Source: Campanula takesimana (Eukaryota; Streptophyta; Magnoliopsida; Asterales; Campanulaceae). Taken from it: a DNA stretch of 64,000 nt. Shown in pieces: positions 21,467-32,810 of this stretch. The first letter of the stretch is position 1; each line of letters opens with the position of its first letter. The notes beneath the pieces were generated by a model. That model was not told the origin of the DNA and did not search any database. It saw only the letters and a program-made list of their open reading frames with translations. The stretch covers positions 1,054,001 through 1,118,000 of the forward strand of contig JAOWBW010000105.1 in the NCBI GenBank assembly GCA_026119855.1. Direction: 5' to 3'. Position numbers and translations under genes: made by a program.

Positions 21467-22927
21467 TGTTGGGTATGCCCACATATATCTCAGTTTTAAT
21501 GTATTAGGATTTATTAGATTTGATTGATCCATCACCTAAGTTTTATTTCATGGACTTTAGACCCACATGTAAAAAGTATTTATACTTCATTTTTTAGGTT
21601 GTCCATTGTTATAGAATAGGCTTAGAAATAGGGCAAGAAGATCAAGTTTCAAGAAAAATCACTCAGTGAGTTTGAGCCGCGCTTATGCGCCTCCACGCGC
21701 CACGCGCCACGCGCCTTCCACTTTCGCGCCATGCGCCATTTAGAGCGCGCGCATAAGGATTTCTTCATAAGATTTGTTACGCGCCTCTGCGCCCCTTGTT
21801 TTAAGCACACGCTTACTGTGCGCCTATTGGCTCAATGCGCCTCTTGGCTCAAACGCGCCTCAAAGTATTTTTTCAACACTCAGTGATTTATTGAAGACTC
21901 GAAGACTTGAAGAGAATTCAAATTACGCCAATGATCCCACGGTGGTTAAAAGATGCATATGCGCCTAATCTGTTGACACGCGTCCATAACGGTCACTTTT
22001 ATGTTGAGTGTCAAAATGGCCATAATATATGCATGCTCCAATCAACAAGCGACAGCTCATCTTATCCACAAGGATTTCCAACGGCTAGTTTTTTGAAGTT
22101 CACTATAAATACCCCATAACTTCAACATTTTGAAGTTGCTGAGTTTTGCTAAGAATTTCAAGAATTTCTCTCTCAAAGCATTTGTTGAAGATTTGAAGAT
22201 TGCCTTCGTTTTTCCAGATTTCTCAAGAACATCTTCATACCTTCATCCTTAGCCCAGATCTTCAAGCCTTAACACTTTAGTTTCTTGTGCTCTCCATCTC
22301 AAAGATCTAAAGAGCCTTGATACTAAGAACACACACGCACCTCTTTAAGATTAATCATTTAGATTCATCTTTTAGAGATACACCGGTTATTGTTTTGGAT
22401 TTGTTCTTTCATAGTAATAGATCTTGAGTTAGTGTATAAGCTCAAACATTGTAATTTGTAACACTCACTCATTATATAAGATCTCGATTAGAAATCCAAG
22501 ACTAACCATCTTGGTAGAGGACGTAGATCTTTCATTGATCGAACCTCTCCAAATAGCTTGTGTTATTATCTTGTCATTTCTTTCAAGTTATTATTTTCAC
22601 TCACTATTTGCTTGTTTACTCATTGTAGATTGATTGAACTGAATTGTGTTGTGTTGTTATATCATTTGCCTTAGTTCCTTATTTCACTCACTTTGAGCCA
22701 AAATACTTAGTGTGTGTGTTGCGCTCCCTTTATCACTTTGCGCCTATTTTCATTACTAAATTCCGCTGTGCATTTCACTCACTCACTTAGGCGCATTTCA
22801 TAACGCTTACTTGATAAAGTGCGCATTCGCAATTGAGTTTTTCAAGGGTACGAAAAGAATTTTAAAACAGCTATTCACCCCCCCCTCTAGCTATTTTTCA
22901 TACCCTTGTTGCCCTTTGGGACCAACA
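21467..22927 (+). repeat. 3' LTR of element C
   Basis: This LTR is 1,461 bp and nearly identical to the 5' copy. I see about four substitutions and four homopolymer-length changes. It ends CCAACA, pairing with the TGTTGG start. The TATA box is at 22104-22111. Confidence 0.95.
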
Positions 22928-24412
22928 ATTTTTAACCCTTTTTCAAAATTCAACCTTATGCTTACTCAATGAATTTTACGGTCACTTAAAAACAACTAGT
23001 TCAAGAGTAATATGCATAGCGGAAGTTTTCGATGAAATAAGTTAGAGTTGTTTTTGAATGAAACAATGCGGTAGGTAGAGTTGTGGTCAGCTGAAATGGG
23101 GTCAGCTGAGTTAGCTAGGTTGAGAGATTGAAAGATGGTGTCTTGGATGTTTTGACAAATGATAAGTTATTCAGATTTTAGCTTAGGCAACATGGTAAAC
23201 ATACAAACACAATTCACAATTATTTGAATATCTGAAAAGATCAAAACACTAAATGACAAACAAGATTAATATGAACAATAAGAACAAGTGATGTAAGTAA
23301 ATTTGCAGAAATGTAAAGAGCATTAAGCAAATGACACAAGGATTTGGAATGGTTCGATCTGTTAAAAGATATACGTCCTTTACCAAGATGATCAATCTTG
23401 GATTTTGAAAGGATGTTTATATTGATTCTTCCTTGAGTACAGATTACAGAGATGAAGCTTTGAATCAACAACCTATTTTTTATGAAAATCAAATCCTAGA
23501 CTTAGACCAGTATATCCCTAATGATGCAATCCATATGATTGATCAATCGGGGTGAGTGTGTGTGTTATGAATCAAAGCTCTTTGAAATCTATATGATTTA
23601 GAGCCTATTGAATCTTATGTGTTACAAGGCTTGAGATTTGTAGATGAAGGTTTCTGGAGTTGTTGAAAACTTGAAGGTTGTGCTTGAAGATTCGAAGGAT
23701 TCTGGAAATCTTAAATATGATCTTCAATCACCAAGTATTTCAACTGCAATTTCTCTCTTGGAATCTCAGCAATGTTCAATGAAGAACTCAAGGACTATTC
23801 ATATCCTTGAATTGAGAGGTATCCGTTTGATATCTTGGGAGCAAGTTTGGAGGACAATGAGCTGTTGAATTCTGATTGGAGCTCAGTCTGAGTTGTCCTT
23901 TTGTTGCACAGTAGTGGTGGTCCAAATGTACCATCAAACCGTTAGATGACAGTTGTATTCAAATTTGAATTTTGAATCTTGCAACGTTATAAACTAACCA
24001 AGGTTTTGGACACAAGTGTGACCATAGTTAAGTTTAACAAAAATTGAGTCTTTAGTCTTTTGTCTTCATAAGGAAAGCTAAGTGACTTGCGGTCACTTCA
24101 AGTGCGGCAACTTGAATGATCTTGGTGCGGTCACTTGAAAGTGACTTTGGTGCGGTCACTTGAAAGTGAGTCAGTTGCGGTCACTTGTGACTGCTCATAG
24201 TGTACTTACTTGTGAGGTAAGTTGCCTTAGACAATTTTCTTCAAAAATTTGAGGAGCCAATCTTCACAAGCCTAGACTATCTAAAACTGGACTTAACTAA
24301 ATAAAGTATAAAACTTCTTATAATATATCCTAAAGTCCATAAAAGATAAAATTAGGTCATGGGATCAATCAAATTAAGTAATAGGAGTGGTTTATAATAA
24401 TCATACCTAACA
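22928..24412 (-). repeat. Element B: solo LTR, remaining segment
   Basis: This is the rest of the minus-strand LTR, starting TGTTAGGTATGA at 24412. The first 200 bp align by eye with the C LTR (TTGATTGATCC, TATGGACTTTAG). With the 70 bp at 10382-10451 the LTR is about 1,550 bp, close to the 1,460 bp of C. No interior, PBS or PPT is present, so it is a solo LTR left by recombination. It contains repeated GCGGTCACTTG words at 24090-24185, unlike the GCGCC words of C. The insertion cut the RT frame of A and left the duplication GATGT (minus strand). Confidence 0.85.
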
Positions 24413-24417
24413 ACATC

Positions 24418-25158
24418 GATGGCTTCTTCTCTTTTGGATTATCAACAAGTTGCCACGTCTTGTTCTTCTCAATCGCTCTTATTTCCTCTTGCATTGCTTG
24501 AATCCACCTTGGATCTTGGACAGCCTCCTCAAACTTGACTGGCTCACTATATGCAAACATGGAAAAATGCACTAAATCTCCATCATCATTAACTTCATCA
24601 TCACGAGTTACCTCAAAACCTTTCAATCGGGTAGATGGCTGCCTATTCCTTCTCGGTCTTTCATTTGCCAAAAATGGTTGAGGTGTCGGCACTTGTGGAT
24701 TAGGAGAAATTGGTTCCACCACCTCTTCTTCAACAACTGCTTTGGGATTTCATCTTCAAGAATAGAAATAGAAGTATGTCGAGAATCATTTTGAATATCA
24801 ACTTCCCAATTCCAAGCTTCTTCCTCAGCAAATAACACATCTCTACTAACAATCACCTTCTTTGTAACTGGATTGAACAACTTGTATCTGCCAGCCTTAT
24901 AACCCACAAAGATGGTCTTCTCTCCTCTATCATCAAGATTTCTTCTTCTCTTGGCTGGAACATGGGCATATGCAATACTACCAAATACCTTGGATGATTC
25001 ACACTTGGCTTGAAACCAATCCACGCTTCTTCGGGAGTAACATCTTTAACACTTCTTTTTAGGCACCTATTCAACAAATAAACTGTACATGAGACAGCTT
25101 CTGCCCAAAATAAATTTGGCATTCCCTTATCTTTTAACATGCTTCTCGTCATATCCAA
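24418..25158 (-). pseudogene. Element A: integrase C-terminus and RT start
   Basis: On the minus strand this gives the end of integrase (DMTRSMLKDKGMPNLFWAEA, VYLLNRCLKRSVKDVTPEEAW), then a copia linker (ERPRRNRQPSTRLKGF) and the RT start (FEEAVQDPRWIQAMQEEIRA, KNKTWQLVDNPKEKKP). The protein stops where solo LTR B entered (24413) and resumes at 10381 with VKWVFKTK. Several frame changes occur between 24720 and 25158, so nothing here is translatable as a unit. Confidence 0.85.
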
Positions 25159-25679
25159 GATTGTTCGGTTCTTCCGCTCGTTTGTGGTGTGTAGGGAAAT
25201 GGCACTTCATACTCTATTCCCTGTTCTTTGCAATACTCAACAAAATCATTAGAAGTATATTCACCACCACCATCAGTCTGCAAACATTGAAGAAAATAAC
25301 CACTTTGCTTTTCAAAAAGAGCCTTAAACTCTCTAAAACAAGCAAAAAATTCGGACTTTCTTTGAATAAAATAAACACATATTTTTCTTGAGAAATCATC
25401 AATGAAAGTAAGAAAATACTGATTATTCCCATTTGAAAACACATTAAGTGGGCCGCACACATCCGAATGAACAAGATCAAGAGGTCCCCTTGTTCTCCAA
25501 GTTCTTCCAACCACAAATTGAGATCTATGTTGCTTTCCAACAATACATCCCTCGCATAATTGTTTAGGGTGATTAATTGTAGGCAAACCTCGAACCATCT
25601 CCTTTTGAGCCAACAATTTCAAGCTATGAAAATTCAAGTGACCAAAACGCAAATGCCACAACCAAGATTCATCTTTCAC
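25149..25679 (-). pseudogene. Element A: integrase zinc finger and core
   Basis: This open segment has the preintegrase zinc region (SWLWHLRFGHLNFHSL, LCEGCIVGKQHRSQF) and the integrase core with two catalytic Asp residues (LVHSDVCGPL, CLQTDGGGEY). The catalytic-Glu region is damaged: a short deletion and frame change remove the usual QNG-x-x-E approach, and ERKNRTI reappears in another frame at about 25160. It belongs to A by orientation and continuity. Confidence 0.88.
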
Positions 25680-26305
25680 AATAGCATTAAAGCAGTGATA
25701 GGAATCACACTCAATATCAACTTGAAAACATTCTATTCTTTGAAAGAGGGGACTTTAGAATGAGTGTACCATGCCTATCAAACATGGTGAGTTGGTTGTC
25801 ATATAGCCGCATATCATACCCTTTCTCCAAAAGTTACCCCAAGCTCAACAAATTACTCTTCACATCTGGAACATAAAATACGTCCGAGATAAACTTGTGA
25901 TCCTCCATTCTTCAATTTTATGAGAAATCTTCCTTTTCCCATCACCGGTATTATCGACAAACTTGACTTTTGACATCACCGTCTCATCAAGATCAACAAA
26001 TAATTCCTTCTTTTCACACATGTGATTTGTACAACCCGTGTCAAGGAACCAAGTGTAGTAACCGGGATCTTCAGCCGCCGCCGTTACCATCAAAAGAACT
26101 TGACTATTGTCATTTTTACCTTCTCTTATAAATCGTGCTTCTTCTCCATCTCCAAAATTATCTCTATATCTACACTCAGTTGCATAATGACCATATTCAT
26201 GACATTCATAACACTTAATATTTGACTTATCATACCTTCCTTGCAAAGAGCCTGACAACTCATCAATTGTCATCACCGAAAGATCTTTAGATTCCTCAAT
26301 AGTTG
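25680..26305 (-). pseudogene. Element A: gag C-terminus, zinc knuckle and protease
   Basis: On the minus strand from 26305 this reads TTIEESKDLSVMTIDELSGS (end of the copia Gag capsid region), then the knuckle CYECHEYGHYATEC and the protease active site FLDTGCTNHMC. It is open to 25860 and then broken up to the integrase segment. The upstream part of Gag was separated by insertion of D and is found at 51306-51386. Confidence 0.87.
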
Positions 26306-27486
26306 TGTAGACACCCCGCCTTGGACCTCTCACCCCGATTGCATACATAGTTTTTTTTTTATTTTACTTATTTTTGTTGATTTATGTTACTTCGGTCAAG
26401 TTCCTAACTGATTCCGTTAGTTTTAGACTAAACTGCATAACAGAATTAACTTTAGAGTCATTTTTGTCATTCGGTATTTTCCACCCGCAGGCGCCTCCGG
26501 CACTGCTTGTGGGCTACGCGCGTGTCTCGCCCCTAAAGCCGGACTCGCGCGCCTCCCATTATGGCAGTTACAGATTGCACTCTTTTCCCTCCTTTTTCTT
26601 GATCACAAAAAACTCTTTTTACATCCACATTCATCCCCCTTCATTTCATAACTCTCAAATCCCATATTCTAGCATTTTCCTTAAAACCAAATATTTGATC
26701 TTTATTTTATTTGATTTCTTCTTTATTATTGAATTTTCTTTATTTTCTTATTGGTTAGAAAAGCTTCTTTTCCTCTCTTTTTCACCTATAAAAACCTCTC
26801 TTTTTTACCTTAGAAAGGGACTCTTTTTGGACTTGAAACTTCTTCACAAACACACTATACACATTTCTCTCCAAGAGTTCTTTACAAAGAATTCCATTCA
26901 AGCAACAAAACTCTACACAAACTCTTTTCAAGTCAAGTTTGAAGTTCTTCCTTTCTAAAGGTACTTAATTCTTCTTCTTTTATTTTACTTGTCTTAGTCA
27001 ATGTATGCAATCCCCATCAAATGGGACATGACTAACTAACTTTATTACATTAAAGTTGGTTAAGGTTATCTCCCTACATTCCAACTCTACTTTACTTTCT
27101 CCATTTAATGTAATTATTAGAATAGTTTGACATGTAATCTTTAAGCATTAATATAATAAAACAATTTATCTTTTATTTCCCTTTTCTTTCCCTCACAATT
27201 GTTAGCACATTTCTCATATTAAAATAAGGACATTTAGCATTAGAACAGCAAGACCCGCGTAAGCGGGGCGGAGTGGGTGTTTAAGTACTTCCCACTCCGT
27301 CATCTAACCCCCGAACCCTTCTCTTCCCGAATCTCTAGTTTTGTATATAAAATTAGGCTATTTCTTTAGGTTTTTCTTATGTTCCCACAATAACATAGGT
27401 GGCGACTCTAACAAATTAAAACAAGTTAGACATCTAGGATAATTCACCGCTCTAGCCAAGTAGTGGGCTTTCCCGGGGTATCTACA
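26306..27486 (+). repeat. 5' LTR of element D
   Basis: This LTR is 1,181 bp; its partner is 1,201 bp. A GC-rich block with GGCGCC, GCGCGC and paired CCGGCA/GCCGGA words lies at 26486-26557. The TATA box follows at 26787. A long open frame (26374-26958) is not kept in the partner LTR and is not a gene. A 9-bp copy of the PBS start, TGGCGACTC, lies at 27400-27408 in the presumed U5. Confidence 0.92.
26787..26794 (+). promoter_or_regulatory. TATA box in the 5' LTR of D
   Basis: TATAAAAA in CACCTATAAAAACC, repeated at 50582-50589 in the right LTR. A transcript would start near 26820. Confidence 0.7.
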
Positions 27487-27487
27487 G

Positions 27488-27505
27488 TGGCGACTCCGCT
27501 GGGGA
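27488..27505 (+). other. Primer binding site of element D (tRNA-Arg)
   Basis: TGGCGACTCCGCTGGGGA starts one base after the LTR. Its complement ends in GGAGTCGCCA, the acceptor end of a plant tRNA-Arg. The same PBS is used by F (56082). Confidence 0.85.
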
Positions 27506-28725
27506 TAATTTAGAGGGTTAAAATTGCGTTTCTGCTTTTGGTGTTCTTTTATTATGTTTTCCAGGCATTCTGGTAAAAAGGGTTCGAAGCGCGCGCCTCT
27601 GGCCTTCTTGGCCTAAAGCGCGCGCGTCCGACCCCAATTACCAGAATCGCCCGCCTATCATCTCGTCCTTCAATTCTATGTTTCTGTGCTAAAAAATTCT
27701 GCAGGGGAAAGATTTTTTATTTAGGGTCAAGGCAATCCCTTGAACCCACTGATTTGCAGGTGCTGCCCAGAATCGGGCGCCTCAGCCTCTCTCGCTCGGA
27801 GGCGCGCTCCTCCCACTCTCACTGCCCAATGCGCGCGCTTCTGGGGAATTTTCCCAGAAACAGAACAGTGCACAGAACAGAATATTTGACAGTGTGTGGG
27901 CACCTGGCCTGCACACAACAATTTTTATTTTTCTGTTTATTTTATCGGTCACACGGGTAATTCGAAAGTTGTAATTATGTGCTTATTTGTTTTTCTTTTC
28001 TTTCTTTGAAAAAAAAAGTAAAAAATGTTTTGTCACATGTTGGACCTCACACTACGTGCACAAATTCCTATAAATTGCTCACTATCGAGTCGCACAAGTT
28101 CATAACCCCAAACCCGTCGAGGCCCGTCCTAGGAAGTTTCAAGATCCACCCGACCTTGACTCTTTCCAAGCGGTAAACCTCAACCCGTGGCGTAGTTCAT
28201 GACTACATGCCGGGGGTGACCTTAAGCCTCTCATTAGCCGAGCACAAGCCAACACAATTCTAGTTAGGGTCTAACACTCCGTGACCAAGTCGGTTTTTGT
28301 GTGTCGAGATTTCCCTAAACTAATGTCATCAAATCATACATGCCGTTTCCAAAAGAAACAAGTGGTTATTATGGACGAAATAAAACTCTGTCCCCAAGTG
28401 GTTATTATGGACAAAATAAAACTCTGTCCCCGCATGTATGCTTTATGACATTAATTTAGTTTAATCCCGTCACATGTAGGTATCACAAGCGTGGTGGAAT
28501 CCGATGAGTATATGGGACCGCGAGAAGGTCTATATACTAGTGTGACGATTCCACTATTTTCTAGAAACCCTAAAAAGGACTACGTCCTTCCGACTTTGTA
28601 AAAAAAAAAATGAGTCATTTTTCCTTATGTGGTTGAGTCTTTTCCTGTTTGTGGGTTAATTTATTTTATTCAAAAAGTGTTTGTGGGGCCATCCTAAGAT
28701 CAACCGTGCTCTTTCAATAGGTCCA
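27506..28725 (+). other. Leader of element D
   Basis: There is no convincing ORF. GC-rich palindromic words (GCGCGCGCC, GGCCTT, AAGCGCGCGCG) recur at 27589-27625 and 27775-27840. A 36-bp unit starting AAGTGGTTATTATGGAC is tandemly duplicated at 28361-28433. The remainder is unremarkable. Confidence 0.6.
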
Positions 28726-29304
28726 ATGGCTTCCAACGGCAACAACAACAAGGGAGAGAACATTTCCGTGTCCAACGAAAGGCTTTTCAACATAATAAGA
28801 GCCATGGGGGAACAAATGGATATACTTGTCGAGAATGCCCGTCGCAAGGACGATTTATGGCAAACCCGATTTAATCTCGAGAGGAGAATTCATGAGGAAG
28901 AGGTTTCCGAACTCAAAGCTCGTCTGCAAGAGTTCACCGATAACAAGGCAAAGGTCAACGGTAAAACATGCTCAAGTGGCCCGTCCCTCAAAAGCCACAA
29001 AAGTACCGCCGACAACCGAGTTTTCACTCCTCTCCTAGGAGTAACCCAAGCCGAAGCATTTGAAACTTTGGTGGCAAGTGGAAAGATCAAGCCTTTAGAA
29101 GGGTACAAACCCAAGACGATGCGTCCCAACCATGCCCACCACAAGTATTGTAACTACCACAAGCATAGTGGCCACACTACCAAGAAATGCTTCGCTCTCC
29201 AAAACATCATCCAAGATTTGATCGACAATGGTGAATTTACTGTGGGTGAAGAGCAACCGTTAGAGAATGACTACATGCAAGAACTCATCAAAGAAGAGGC
29301 TTGA
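28726..29304 (+). CDS. Short Gag-like protein of element D (no capsid domain)
   Basis: This is an uninterrupted 192-codon ORF, with the start chosen at the first ATG (MASNGNNNKG). Residues 1-75 form a charged, helix-prone segment (NERLFNIIRAMGEQMDILVENARR, EEEVSELKARLQEF) likely to be a coiled coil. The C-terminal half contains a motif seen near the end of Tat-type Gag proteins, including CNYHKHSGHTTKKC, a C-x2-H-x4-H-x4-C zinc-knuckle variant, followed by LQNIIQDLIDNGEF. The usual retrotransposon capsid region of several hundred residues between these parts is absent. The ORF is still open although D's LTRs have diverged. F encodes a similarly built protein (59433-60125). RNA binding is a reasonable inference. 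Confidence 0.7.
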   Translation: MASNGNNNKGENISVSNERLFNIIRAMGEQMDILVENARRKDDLWQTRFNLERRIHEEEVSELKARLQEFTDNKAKVNGKTCSSGPSLKSHKSTADNRVFTPLLGVTQAEAFETLVASGKIKPLEGYKPKTMRPNHAHHKYCNYHKHSGHTTKKCFALQNIIQDLIDNGEFTVGEEQPLENDYMQELIKEEA

Positions 29305-29731
29305 TTTTGAAATGGGGCTTCAACAAGAGATCATGCTACAAGGAGGACTACAACAACAAGGACGACAATAACAGTCTCCGTTTCTCTTTCTCTACCTAGA
29401 AATAGGATTAAAAAAAAAAAAGAGTCAAAAGTCCTCTTTTGTGTGCATTAAGTTTTCTCTCGTCCCATGTTAAATTTTGAGTCAATTATCAAATAAAAAG
29501 TCGTTCTTATCCTCATACACTCTTCCAAGTTGTTCAATTTAATTCTTGGCAAAATGATGAAAAGATGTCTAAACAAGTTTTAGAACGAAGGCCATCACTT
29601 GAACGCCTAGGGGCTAAACATCGTGACGAAGGCAACGACATCAACAACAACATTAACGACAAATCCAAGACATCAAGCATGGAGAAAAATCAAGCAAAGA
29701 TTTCAAAAGGGGATTAAAAAAAAAGGGCTCG

Positions 29732-29759
29732 CTAGGTTGTACTCTTCAAAACAACCTAG
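29732..29759 (+). ncRNA. CTAGG-stem hairpin, D copy 1
   Basis: CTAGGTTGT (29732-29740) pairs perfectly with ACAACCTAG (29751-29759). The 3' side is followed by GCAAAAGTTAGAGC, also found after the first copy in F (61191). The inner loop is unlike the others. Confidence 0.5.
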
Positions 29760-29898
29760 GCAAAAGTTAGAGCAAAAAAAAAATAATAATAATAATAAAA
29801 TCCCCCCTCATCAGAAGAAGTTCACAACAACAACATCATTCCTCCACCAACGAAGGACGAAGCAACATCCATCACGATGAAAAGAGCATCCACAAGAA

Positions 29899-29954
29899 CT
29901 ATGGGGACCTGAGCCTCTACACTGGAGGAACGTAGGCAACCTGCGGGTCCGGTC
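29899..29954 (+). ncRNA. CTACG pseudoknot motif, D copy 1
   Basis: CTATG (29899-29903) can pair with CGTAG (29931-29935) through one G-U pair. GACC (29906-29909) can pair with GGTC (29951-29954) downstream, giving an H-type pseudoknot. It has the shared words GAGCCTCTAC and GTAGGCAACC. Confidence 0.45.
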
Positions 29955-30398
29955 TCATGCAAGAAAGAAGATATGTTTAGCCCTAGTGTGTTATGGTGAT
30001 CGGCCTTCATCTCGAACTTATCAAGACATCTTTGTACGAGTCATTTTCCAATGAATTAATCACCACAAGATTGAACGACTTTCTTAGAATTGAATTCATT
30101 TTACTTTCTTTGTTGAGTCTAGGGGCTTCTTATCTTTCAGCGATACTCCCAGTTTCTTGCAACCAAATTGGGGCTTTCCTTCTCTTCTCTCTTAGTGACT
30201 TACTTTCCTTCGTGAGTCATTCAATATATAAATACATGATGTAGATACTAGGGGCTACTTCCCTAGTCGAGTCAATGTCACTCATCATTAGTGACAAAAG
30301 GTCTCCACCGCAAAACCACATGTATCTCGTCCTCAGCTAGAGTCAATGCACACTTCCTCATTAATCGAGTAAAAAAAAAGATGCAAAAGAGATGCCCG

Positions 30399-30428
30399 CT
30401 AGATTGAAAACCCGAAAGGGCGGTCTAG
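30399..30428 (+). ncRNA. CTAGG-stem hairpin, D copy 2
   Basis: CTAGATTG (30399-30406) pairs with CGGTCTAG (30421-30428). The inner CCCGAAAGGG is a three-pair stem with a GAAA tetraloop. Compared with the F copies, a G-C pair has become A-T on both sides of the stem. Confidence 0.55.
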
Positions 30429-32437
30429 GAAAAAAACAGTGTGCGTCATAAAAAAAAATGAGAGAGTGAGAGAGAGAAGGGAAAAAGAAATGGAGATCCC
30501 CGGCCTCTAAGGAAGACTACTACACAAGTTCTACATTGAATCTCCTCAGCAAGTCAATTCCCCACTGAGTCAACTTCGTAATTGCAAAGGGCTCGACAAG
30601 ATATGGCACAATAAAAGGTCATCTTGGGTTATTGGCATAAGAGAGATTGTTCTTGCAATGTGCATTTTTGGGATCATGTGAAAGAAGGCCCGTTCGCGAA
30701 TGAGCTCATGATTGATATGGGGTACGAGGTTGCACAAATAGTCCCCAGTGAGTCAATTGGTTTGGGTAGCAAATGGCAACAACGTGTGACTCAGTTTTCA
30801 AGCTTCTCCAAGCATATGCCCCTACAGTATGTCGAAAGGCTTCCCGATAAATGGAGTAGATCTTGCCATGTCCTCTTATGTTTGTTCCCCCACACGAGGA
30901 CGAGTCTCTTGCTTGACAAATGATGACGCCCTAGGGGCTATGTGACTCAAGAACAAGAGCTTTTTTTCCTTCATTTGACAGTTAATGAGCCCTAGGGGCT
31001 ACGCTCAAGAAAGATATGTGAGACTATCCTCAAAGTCTCTCAAAAGGAATGACGAAGAGCCTTCTTGTCATGTGTGCTCGTGCATGTTCCCCCAATCAAG
31101 GATAGGCCTTTCTCGTTCTACCTGCAATCAATGGTGGCACACCAGGGACTACAATCAAGTTTGAAGGGCTCCCTCAGCAAGAAGCAATTCACGTCACCTC
31201 CCAACAATGGCCCTAGCAAATCCATATGAAACATTGGAAGCATCCTCAGTTTTGGCACCAAAGGTCTCGAGGGGCTTCGTAATCTATAATCTTTTGAGCA
31301 AAGGGCAATATTGGGGCTTCGCAATTGACAATCTTTTTAGGGGATGATACCCGAGCAATGCAATTTGGGATGTAGTCTTATGGCTTCATGAAAACGATCA
31401 AGCTTCAAGGGTCTCTTAGTACTTCACGTCAAAGGTCTTCTGCTTTGAAAGAAGGGCTCCGATGTTATGAATGAATTTGATGATTCTTGTTAGGACTTAC
31501 AACGAGATTATGAAGGAAGTCTTAGAGAAAAGGAAAAAGATTAAATATGCTAAACTCTATCAAAACAGGGTTATAGCGGGAAATGCCTTGGCCAATCCCA
31601 ATGTTTCTGCAATTCAGCACCCCCTTCTCCAAGATCAAAAGAAAAAAGTGCAGCTTTTGAGCTTTAAGCACTAATTGCGTCCGAAGATCCGTCTTTAGTT
31701 CAACTCAAGAAGACTCAAGCAAGCATACTCATTTGGGGACCTTATCACACCAAGGCCTTATCATCCGCGACCTCGACAACACCACAAGACATTACTTTAT
31801 TTGGGTACCGACCACAACGAGGCCATTTATCTCCCCAGTAAGAGTATGAAGGAGATCTCTATCATCCGCTCTCAATATAATGCCGAGCCAATTCCAAGAT
31901 AATTTGGGGCTTTATATCAAAAGGTCTTCACATTCCACCGTCTTGAAGCTCGCAAACAACAAGTACATGACATTTGGGGCTTAGCAATCTCTCGAAGCTT
32001 GGGGCTTGCTCACATCGACAAAAGGAAATTTACTCAAATGGGCCAAAAGCTGATTTATCTTGGGGCTACGAAAGTCACTCAAATTTTGGCATCAAAGGCA
32101 TTCTATGGGCTTTACAATCAGTAACCCCTTGGTATCTCGACATCAAAAGTCTATTGGAGCCCCACAATCGTCATATCTCTTGGGGCTAGACATCAATCTT
32201 CGTTGGGCACAACGGCGACAACGACAGAATTCAACAAGGCAATCCGGACTTTGATCGAACATGACTTGATCTTGGGTTGGCTTAACAAACACACAATACT
32301 TAAAATGGTTCACCCACGAACTAAAAAAAAATGACAAAAGATTTTTTCTTTTTCTTTTTCTTTTTCTTGCTTGTGTAAAAAGTATGTGCTTTATTTTGCT
32401 CTTAGCTTCTTCCCCAGTATTCTCCATCATCCTTGAA

Positions 32438-32491
32438 CTACGCTGGTCTGATTCTCTTTAAGGGATACGTAGGCAGCCTTTTGGCACGACC
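32438..32491 (+). ncRNA. CTACG pseudoknot motif, D copy 2
   Basis: CTACG (32438-32442) pairs with CGTAG (32468-32472). The second stem is GGTC (32445-32448) with GACC (32488-32491), the reverse of the GACC/GGTC arrangement in the other four copies, so both sides changed together. Confidence 0.45.
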
Positions 32492-32810
32492 AACCCATCA
32501 TCCAGAATGTCATCTCACTGACACTCCATCAAAGTACAAGCGACTCATCTTCATCAAAAATGTCGACATCCTTCATCAAAGCCACGGCATCAAAACTCGA
32601 TCCCAAATCAAGCGGCCATGGTAAGTGAAGGTATGAACATCATTCATCAAAGCTCCTTTCAAATCACATCACACACAAAAGCAATTTCTCCATCTTTGCA
32701 AAATCTCTCTCTCAAGCAATCTCTGCCTTTCAAATCACATTTCACACTACAAGCACAATTTTCTCTCATCTCACATGAACACATGCATTTGTAAATCATA
32801 CGCATAACTG

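Larger units (their letters stand above)
10452..22927 (+). mobile_element. Element C: Sirevirus-like Ty1/copia retrotransposon with extra ORF
   Basis: This is a full-length 12,476-bp element on the plus strand, flanked by ATTTT at 10447-10451 and 22928-22932. Order: LTR, initiator-Met PBS, gag, PR-INT-RT-RNase H (the copia order), a 0.9-kb non-coding spacer, a long extra ORF of about 755 codons, PPT, LTR. The size, the large Gag with two zinc knuckles, the long LTRs and the ORF after pol fit the SIRE/Maximus (Sirevirus) lineage. The LTRs differ at only a handful of positions, so insertion is recent, yet each ORF is frameshifted. It lies in antisense orientation inside solo LTR B of a related family. 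The lineage call is inference; the copia call is firm. Confidence 0.94.
29305..32810 (+). other. Post-gag non-coding region of element D
   Basis: This 3.5-kb stretch has no pol homology and only short chance ORFs. It contains at least a dozen (A/T)GGGGCT(A/T) words resembling the element's own polypurine tract (for example 29609, 30121, 30250, 30933, 30994, 31270, 31999 and 32060). It also holds two copies of the CTAGG hairpin and two of the CTACG pseudoknot motif listed separately. Simple purine runs lie near 30455-30490. The role is unknown. Confidence 0.6.

Noticed and set aside
26374..26958. 194-residue ORF in the left LTR of D
   Set aside because: The same place in the right LTR (50168-50753) is broken into two frames; no domain is seen.
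29993..30244. 83-residue ORF with hydrophobic C-terminus
   Set aside because: It lies in the non-coding post-gag region of D, without homology or conservation in F.
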